Of a stretch of DNA of 64,000 nucleotides, positions 57,201 through 64,000 are shown in pieces (position 1 is the stretch's first letter; every line of letters starts with the position of its first letter). Location of the stretch: contig JAEHOE010000118.1 in assembly GCA_016858145.1 (NCBI GenBank), positions 1-64,000 on the forward strand, read 5' to 3'. The notes under the pieces are model-generated. The model saw nothing but the letters and a program-made list of their open reading frames with translations, was not told the origin of the DNA and did not search any database. This DNA comes from Edaphochlamys debaryana. Taxonomy: Eukaryota; Chlorophyta; Chlorophyceae; Chlamydomonadales. A program made the position numbers and the translations under genes.

Positions 57201-60200
57201 ACCTGGAAGTTGGAGCTGCCGCCCCCCAGGGCGTTGAACACCGACAGCGCCACCCCGTATCGGCTGGTGCAGCAGGCGGCCGGGGGCGTCAGCGAGGCCA
57301 GCAGGCAGCCCTGGGTGACGCCCAAGCAGGTGTCCACGGTGGCGGCGCCGCCCAGCCGGAGCGCGGGCGCAGCAGCCACTGAAGGGGGGGGACGGGGGTG
57401 AAAGGGAGGGGAAGGGCGTGTGTGTTTCGTGTCAGCAGGCAGCCCGCGGTGGCACCCGAGCAGGCGTCGACGGAGGCAGCACCCCCCAGCCGGAGCGAGG
57501 GGGCGGCGGCGACTGGGGGGAGGGGGGGAGGGGAAGGGGGGAAGGGGGGCGAGCGGTGTGGCGAGGGGACAGAGCACAGCATGCCTTGGTCTTGGTCTCT
57601 TGGGCGCTCTGCCGCCCGCCCTACGGAGCCCACGCACAGTGAGCAGCGTGAGCTCAGAACCCCAATCTTTGACCGCCTCAACCCCTGCCTCGACCCCCAC
57701 CACACACACGGCACTCACGTACGCCGCCGTCCTGGTCGCATGCCGCCTTGACGGTCACGAACTTGGAGCCGCGCACGCCCCACGTGACGGAGCACGCGCC
57801 GCCCGGCGACAGGGGGACGTCGGCGTAGCGCACTGGGTCGCCGGTGCACAGCGGGTTGGCGTCGGCCAGCAGGGCGCGGCGGGCGACCTGGGGAGGGAGA
57901 GAGGGTTGGCATGGGGGTGGGTAGCGAAAGTGTACGAGCGGTTGGATACGACCGGGGGCGTGAATCCATCAGAACGAAATCCACCAGCCCGGACGCGGGC
58001 CGCCCACCCCACCCCCACCTCCATGGTCTGCGTGAAGCCGGTCGCCAGCGCGTGCTGCGCGTGCGATGCTCTCGCTGCTGCTGCGTGCTGCGCGTGCGAT
58101 GCCCCCGCCAGGGCCATGCGGCGGCTGCTGCCCCCCGCCATGGGGTGCCAGCGCTGGGAGGGCACGGGGACGGAGAAGGCGCTTGGGGGGGGGGCAGGGA
58201 GTGTGAAGGGGAGAAGAGGGGGGAAAAGGCAGGGAGGGAAGGTGAGAAGGGATAGGGGCAGTGCAGCGCGATCTGGCCAAGGCCGCCGCATCCGTTTCCG
58301 CCTTCCCCCTGCCCCAAACACCCCCCTCCCCCACTTTCCCGGCTCACACGTTTAGCCCTGCCCCCCTTCTCGCCCCCCCCCCTCCGTGACTGAGACGATC
58401 AGCCACGTACTCAGAGACGCAGGCAGCCCCCAACGGACCCCAACAGACCCCCCCTTCACCCCAAACCCCAGCCCCCAACCCCCCACACCTGCCCAGTCGC
58501 GGCATGCAGCCCACGTTGCACGCCTCCGCCGCGGGGGCGGCCCATGCTGCCTCGGGCAGGGTCTCGTTTGCCAGGAAGGTGAGGGCGTTGACGTAGTACC
58601 TGACGCTGCCTGGGGGTCCGAAGGGACAGAGGGAACGGGAGGGGGGGGATAGAACAATCACGGACTTGAGTCAAAGGTTCAATTGCAGAGGCTTGCGGAC
58701 TGGCCCTTGTCATTGTGGCGGGGGAAAGGGTGCAGGCTGGCGCGCACAAGTCCAACCCAACCAACCAACCAACCGACTTAACCAACCAACCAACCGCTTA
58801 CCCAGCACGGGGTGGTTGTTGATCTCGAAGGCCATGGGGCTGAAGGTGTCCAGCGTGTCCTGGTGGTGGGGGGAGGCAAGGAACTTGTGTAAGGGAGAGC
58901 TGAGCTGGAGGCAGGGCGCGGCACGGCGGCTGGGGCTCCCCGTGCCCGCAGCCGACACAGCGCCGCCGTTCCCGACGCCGTTCCCGACGCCGTTCCCGAC
59001 GCCTTTCCCGGCGCCCAGGTGTGGCCAGCTCTCGTGGAAGCGCTCCCGCTCAGCGCCCAACACGGCTTTCCCCCCTCCTGCCCCAGGTCTCACCCAGTAG
59101 TCGACCTTGATGGTGTCGGGCAGGCTGACGCCCCCCAGGGGGGGCTGCTTAACCTCGTACACAAAGTGCCTGCGGGGAGGGGACCGCAGGGGGTGGCATG
59201 GAGGTGATATGTAGAGCAATGGAGAGCGAAGGAAGAGATAGAGCGGCAGCCAGCGAGTCCAAGCAAGGGGGGCATGGGGATGAGAGAGGTGGGCAGCGGC
59301 GGGGAAACGAGCGACTCCAAGCAAGGCGCGATCGCCCGCGATGCAGCGGCAAGGCGGTACCCACAGCGGGTAAACCGGACTATCTGCTCATCAACCCCCC
59401 TGCTTCCACCACGCCCCCATCTGCCGGTACCCCTTCACCTGCACGGCCGGTTCAGCTTCTGCTCGTCGCCCATGTACTCGAACTTGACGCTGCCCAGGTC
59501 CCGCAGCGCCGTCAGCGCCGCCAGCGCCTCCGCGCCCAGGGTGTGGCTGGAGCAGGCGCCCCGCTCCGCGCCCGGGTCCAGCGGCTCAGCGTCGGGGTGG
59601 ACCTCCTCCTGCCACTCGTTGACCTGGGTTGGGAGGAAGGGGGGAGGGAGGGACAGGGGGCGGGGTGAGCGGTTGGAGAATGTGAGAGGGGGGCGCAGCG
59701 CTGAACACCACCGGTGCACCTCACCCCCCGGCGCCGGTCCCTCGCTCTCAACCCCTTCATCCCCACCTCCCTCTCCCCACCCATGCCCCTCCATCTCCTC
59801 CCCACCTGTCCGCTGCTCGTGTCCACCAGCTGCACCCGCTGCAGCCCGGGCCGAGCGGGGAACACCGACACCACTCGGACCATGTGACCCGAGTAGCTCA
59901 CGCGCCGGGTGCTGGGGGGGGAGGAGGGGAGCGGAGGGAGGGGAAGAACGGGGGGAGGGGGAAGGGCGGAGGGAGGGGGAAGGGCGGGTGAGGAGTCCAC
60001 GGGGGAAGCGTCCGAGGGCGTGAGAGCCTTGCGCCAAACACCGTCCAACACCAGATCACGTAACCAACTAACCGCCGGCAACCGCCCGGCCAACTGCCGG
60101 CACCACTCACTGCGTCATGAACGGTTGGCCGTTGAGCTTGGTGACGCCCGGCATGGGCTGGGCATCGGCGGCGGTGGTCGCATCCTGTGGAGATGGGGGT

Positions 60201-63200
60201 GAGGGTGGGCAGGGGAGGAAACTCAGGAAAGCACCGGGGACATGGGGGAGGCATGGAGGCATGGGGGAGGGAAGGTATTGAGAAGTTGAGGACAGAGGTG
60301 TAGGAGGCACTCCATGCGAGTCGAGTTGAGCGGCAGTGTGGGCCCTCTGTCCCGGGCCCGACCGTACGTGCAAGTTGCGGCGGCGGCGGTTGGTGGTGAC
60401 CTTGGCGGTTGGCAGCCCGCTGGGGTCGTACAGGCAGCGGTTGACGGTTGGCTCGGAGGGCAGCGTGCAGGACTGCGGGCCGGAGGGAGGTGGAGAGGCA
60501 CAGGCAGGGTTGAAGGGCCCAGTCACAGAAGCAGGCGGCGCGCGCTTCTGCCACACGCCACCTCCCTCTCTCCTCTCTGTACCCCCGGCGCCTCCACCTG
60601 CACTTGCCAAATACCAACCGCGCGCTGGCAACGCTGATGAACAACCGCTCTGCCCCGCTAACCATCAGCCGCCAACCGCTGACCCGTGCACGCACCCACA
60701 AAGACGCATGCCACGCACCTCGTACACGGTGAGTTCGAGAGTGTAGTTGGCGATGGGCAGCTTGGGCTTGGACACGTCCACCGGATCGAACGTGGATATG
60801 TTTTGAATCGAGTTGAAGTAGCCGTACAGCGTGTACTGGCCTGGGCAGCACCAGGTCAGGGGGGGGGGTTGAGGAGGAACGTGGTTCAAAAAGAGTGGGG
60901 CAGCGGAAAAGGGGAGGGCGTAAGGGCGGGTAGTGAGGTGGTGTTGACTAGTATTCACTCCCAGGCACCGAGCCCGTCGAAACCCCTTCACCAATCCGCC
61001 AACCCCCCAAGGGGCTCACTGCTGGCCTGAAGGCGGCGGCCGAAGCCCCCATTGGTGACCTGGAAGCCAGCCTCCTGCGGTGGGGGGGGGGGTGAGGGGG
61101 GGGCCGGGGTGAGGGTTTTCAGAAGCCATTTACGCTCAGCGGGATCGCGAGGCTCAGGCATTGTGAGGCCATCTCCTACCCTCGCTGGCCCGACAAGTAC
61201 CTTCAGCAGCCTCTCCCCCTTCAGCCCCCACCCCCGCCCCCACCCCCGCCCCCACCCCCGCCCCCACCCCCCATCAAACCCCACCTGGAAGATGGGGGCG
61301 ATGTCCGCCGCAAAGTGGACCACAGTGTCATCGAGCGTGAGGGTACCTGGGGAGAAGGTGGGGTTTGGGACGGTTGAGCAGTGGGATTCTGCAGTGGGAT
61401 GTATCGCGCGCACCTCCCAGCCGTCAACACCCTCGCCTCCCGTTCACCTCCTTGTGGCCAGCAACCAGATGCCGCCCCCTCACGTCCACCCCCACCCCCC
61501 TTCAACAAGGTCACGCCGAAGCCTGTTGAGCATTGCCCCCGCCCTAAGGATCCTCCCCCGTTGCCCCACCCCAACCCGTCACCTCACCACCCCCAGCCAC
61601 CAACCACCAACCACTATTCGCTAACCGCTAACCAGCAACCAACCAAGATCTCACCCACGGATGTGATGATGCGCACCACGTTGCCCCACACGCTGCTGTC
61701 CTTGGGCACCCGGGCCACGCCGTGCACCGCCACTGCCACCTCGGCACCCGTGGCGGAGGTGATCTGAGGGGGGGAGAGGGGAAAGGGGGCAGGGGGGGAG
61801 GGCATGCATCTGAAAACATGTTACTCTTGGCTCTTAATCTTAATCTCTTAATCGTCACGGTGTGGCGCGGAGCGAGGGCGACGCTCCGATTTGGGAGGGG
61901 GCCGGATTGCATACCGGTATGCTGTCTCACGCCCGCCAGCCCCAGCCCGGGGTGGATGTGCTATCCCTCATGCATGACTCATGCATGAATCATACGTGCT
62001 TGCGTGACTCACGTAGATGAAGTTGAGCTCCATGAGCGACTCTATGTCCACGCGGCTGCTGAAGCGCTGGCGGTTGCCCTTGAACGTGGCGGTGCGGAGA
62101 ACGCCCGCGGAGGCGGGGTCCACGGCGCCGCCGCGCTGCCATGTGACGGTGGTGTCGCCTGGGGGGAGAGAGGGGGGGGTGCGGGGGTGAAGGGTGTGTG
62201 TGTGTTTCGTGCCACAAAAGGGTCCACGGCGCCGCCGCGCTGCCATGTGACGGTGGTGTCGCCTACGGGGTTGAAAAGGGGGGGGGGGAAAACCAGGGGG
62301 TGTTTGTTGCTGAGCGGGATCGCGCCGACGCCAGGGAGGCATAGCGCCAGGGAAACAGGGGGGATCAAAGGGAGGGGGTGTTTCGTGCCACACAGGGGTC
62401 CACAGGCAGAGGGTCCCCAGCCTTGGGGGGGGCGAGATCTAGCGCCAGGTCCCTATGGCATCAACCCAGTGGTGGCATCGACGGGTCGCGTACCCCCCCG
62501 CCCCAACCCCCACTCTCCCAACCATCTCTCCTTCCCCCCCACCCCCCCACCCCCACCCTCCCAGCCACCTTTCCTCCCCCCCCACACCCCTGCCCCCCCC
62601 CCCCGCACCCACTCGACACGGTCTGTCCACTGGCGCCCTGCGCCGCCACGTTGGCGTAATCCAGCGCCTGCCGGTAGGCGGAGCGGCTGACTAAGACGCC
62701 GTCCACCACCTGAGGAAGGGGGCAAGGAGGAGGGAGCAGGCTCAGCCAAGCAGTCTCGAAGGGAGGAAAGGCTGGAAGGAAGGTGCACGGCCTCCGCGCG
62801 GATGGTCCTCCCCACCATCCCGTTCAATCCCCTCACCCCCCTCCCTCCTCACCCCCCTCCTCACCCCCCCTCCCCTCGCCTGCAGGTGCATGGACTCAGT
62901 GCGAATGGTCCTTACCCCCTCCCCTCGCTCTCCAATGCTCCGAACGAATCCTCCCCTCCCCCTCTGCCCCTCCTTGCCCCCTCTGTTACCCCCCCCCCCT
63001 CCCTCGCCTGCAGGTCCATCGACTCAGTGCGGATGGTTTCGCCGCTGCTCTTGGCCTGGAGCACACCGCCCGAGGCCACCTGCGGGTATGGAGGGGGATG
63101 GAGGCGCGCAAGGTAAGAAGGAGGAACGCATGGCCTGTAGGCAACGGCGGGGTCTCATGGGGGTCGTGTAGACTCGGGGCACCTCGGTTAAGATCCCTTA

Positions 63201-63992
63201 CCAGCAGGGCCCTCTCCCGCTTGTTAGGGCACCGCTTTCCGTCCTCCAAGACAGCCAGTACAATTCCCCATGTCACTCTCATTCTCCCCAGTCGTCCTTT
63301 CTCCTGTGTCTTGGTCTATCACCCTTCCTGTCCCTCTTTCCCCTTTCCCCCCTCCCGCCCTCGCCCTTTCCCCGCCCCCCCTCCCCCTCTTCCCCTCCCG
63401 CGGCCCCCTTGCTTTCCCCTCTCCCCGTTCCCCCCTTCCCTCCCCCTCCCCCTCTTCCCCTCCCTTCCCCCCCTTGCCTGGGTGTCCTTCTGCGCATCCA
63501 CCACCGCCCACATGATGCCAGTCATGGCCCCTCCCCCACTACCCCCCCTCCCCCTCTTCCCCTCTACCCCCTCCCCCCCCCTTGCCTGGGTGTCCTTCTG
63601 CGCATCCACCACCGCCCACATGATGCCAGTCATGGCCCCTCCCCCACTACCCCCCCTCCCCCTCTTCCCCTCTACCCCCTCCCCCCCCTTGCCTGGGTGT
63701 CCTTCTGCGCATCCACCACCGCCCACATGATGCCAGTCATGGCCCCTCCCCCACTACCCCCCCTCCCCCCTCTTCCCCTCTACCCCCTCCCCCCCCTTGC
63801 CTGGGTGTCCTTCTGCGCATCCACCACCGCCCACATGATACCAGTCATGGCGCCAATGATGATTGCAACCGCAACCGCCAGAGCCACCAGGTACCAGCGG
63901 AACCGCACGCCGCCGCCGCCGCCGCCGCCACCGTAGTGTACGGGGCCGGCGTCGCCCGCGTGCGCCGCCACGTGCTCCACGATGGACACCAT
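54275..63992 (-). CDS. Type II membrane protein with C-terminal VMO-I domain, 980 aa
   Basis: 25 exons, all in phase: 63992-63801, 63079-63008, 62709-62613, 62158-62013, 61763-61655, 61346-61285, 61074-61020, 60840-60719, 60472-60368, 60184-60111, 59911-59806, 59623-59439, 59169-59094, 58859-58802, 58609-58489, 58181-58019, 57887-57719, 57378-57203, 56809-56624, 56399-56309, 56003-55921, 55586-55489, 55223-55098, 54804-54677, 54417-54275. The N-terminus is short, glycine-rich and basic (RFRW), followed by one membrane segment (YLVALAVAVAIIIGAMTGIM). Residues ~65-790 have many paired Cys and are not recognised. Residues ~815-980 match vitelline membrane outer layer protein I: GDWTPWSYC, FGAWTDYKEC and GGWRDWVEC repeats with GLRLKV/MRVADP/IRLRLQ and DD.ALNGMQMQCC. 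That fold is a three-sheet beta-prism. Likely on the cell surface. Exon 16 has an internal repeat (GASHAQHAAAARASHAQHAL). Introns 1 and 2 appear to use GC donors. Confidence 0.85.
55358..55460 (+). repeat. Three copies of a ~35-base intronic minisatellite
   Basis: The unit CCCTCCACCGTGTGCCCCCC followed by TTATCCCCTCAG is repeated three times in the intron between exons 22 and 23 of the VMO-I gene; the last copy is changed at its end. Confidence 0.9.
62301..62357. repeat. Dispersed intronic motif (VMO-I gene intron 3)
   Basis: TGTTTGTTGCTGAGCGGGAT then, after a spacer with a partial internal duplication, CGCCAGGGAAACA. It matches the pair of blocks in ALKBH8 intron 6. In gene sense it lies upstream of the exon 4 acceptor and of the partial exon 4 copy. 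Confidence 0.75.
63470..63841. repeat. ~107-bp minisatellite made from the end of VMO-I gene exon 1
   Basis: Copies of TTGCCTGGGTGTCC start at 63474, 63582, 63689 and 63797 (spacing 108, 107, 108). The copy at 63797 is the real exon end and donor. Each earlier copy repeats the last ~55 bases of exon 1 (coding for MTGIMWAVVDAQKDTQ), the donor, and a C/T-rich spacer. The three intronic copies are almost identical. Confidence 0.95.
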
Positions 63993-64000
63993 CTTTAGTC

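Noticed and set aside
61200..61270. CCCCCACCCCCGC run as a distinct functional element
   Set aside because: Simple intronic C-rich repeat of the type seen in most introns here.

Overview
The window looks like nuclear DNA of a chlorophyte green alga, most likely in the Chlamydomonas/Volvox lineage (Chlamydomonadales). The DNA is GC-rich and the genes are dense with short spliceosomal introns (GT-AG, a few apparent GC-AG). Protein types fit: WSC-domain proteins with Ser-Pro-Pro/Pro-Lys tails, a cysteine-rich pherophorin-like secreted protein and many Ala/Gly/Pro-rich low-complexity stretches. TGTAA polyadenylation signals are present. Nothing bacterial, viral or organellar was seen. The species cannot be named from sequence alone.

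Layout. (1) 1-10460: eleven full and one truncated copy of an ~878-bp satellite, open to the left, so this may be close to a contig or chromosome end. (2) 10627-11648: a two-exon PD-(D/E)XK nuclease-like gene directly against the array. (3) 12549-16375 (-): a 12-exon secreted protein with four WSC domains. (4) 17333-26931: three tandem copies of an F-box-like/ankyrin-like gene. Copy A is intact, copy B has an early TGA, copy C has a TGA and a frameshift. (5) 27795-34724 (-): ALKBH8, fusing RRM, AlkB dioxygenase and Trm9-like methyltransferase. (6) 35192-41691: a large F-box/LRR-like gene, divergent from ALKBH8. (7) 42069-46493: UBLCP1, the ubiquitin-like-domain CTD phosphatase. (8) 48059-51108 (-): a secreted pherophorin-like protein. 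(9) 54275-63992 (-): a 25-exon, 980-residue type II membrane protein ending in a VMO-I domain; a decayed copy of one of its exons lies at 52880-52985.

Gene models were assembled by hand from splice sites and reading phase. ALKBH8, UBLCP1, the VMO-I gene, the WSC gene and ankyrin-like copy A stay in frame through all exons, which is strong internal support. Functionally the window mixes tRNA wobble-uridine modification (ALKBH8), proteasome phosphatase control (UBLCP1), likely ubiquitin-ligase adaptors (F-box types) and extracellular matrix proteins (WSC, pherophorin-like, VMO-I). I see no operon-like or pathway link between neighbours.

The most unusual signal is in the introns from ~28 to 64 kb. 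Many contain partial direct copies of the neighbouring exon edge, including the splice site. In the VMO-I gene, four of these are joined to the same short motif (CACGAAACAC on the minus strand). A second short sequence family (TGTTTG...AGCGGGA) recurs in introns of three different genes. Together these look like traces of an introner-like or template-switching process.
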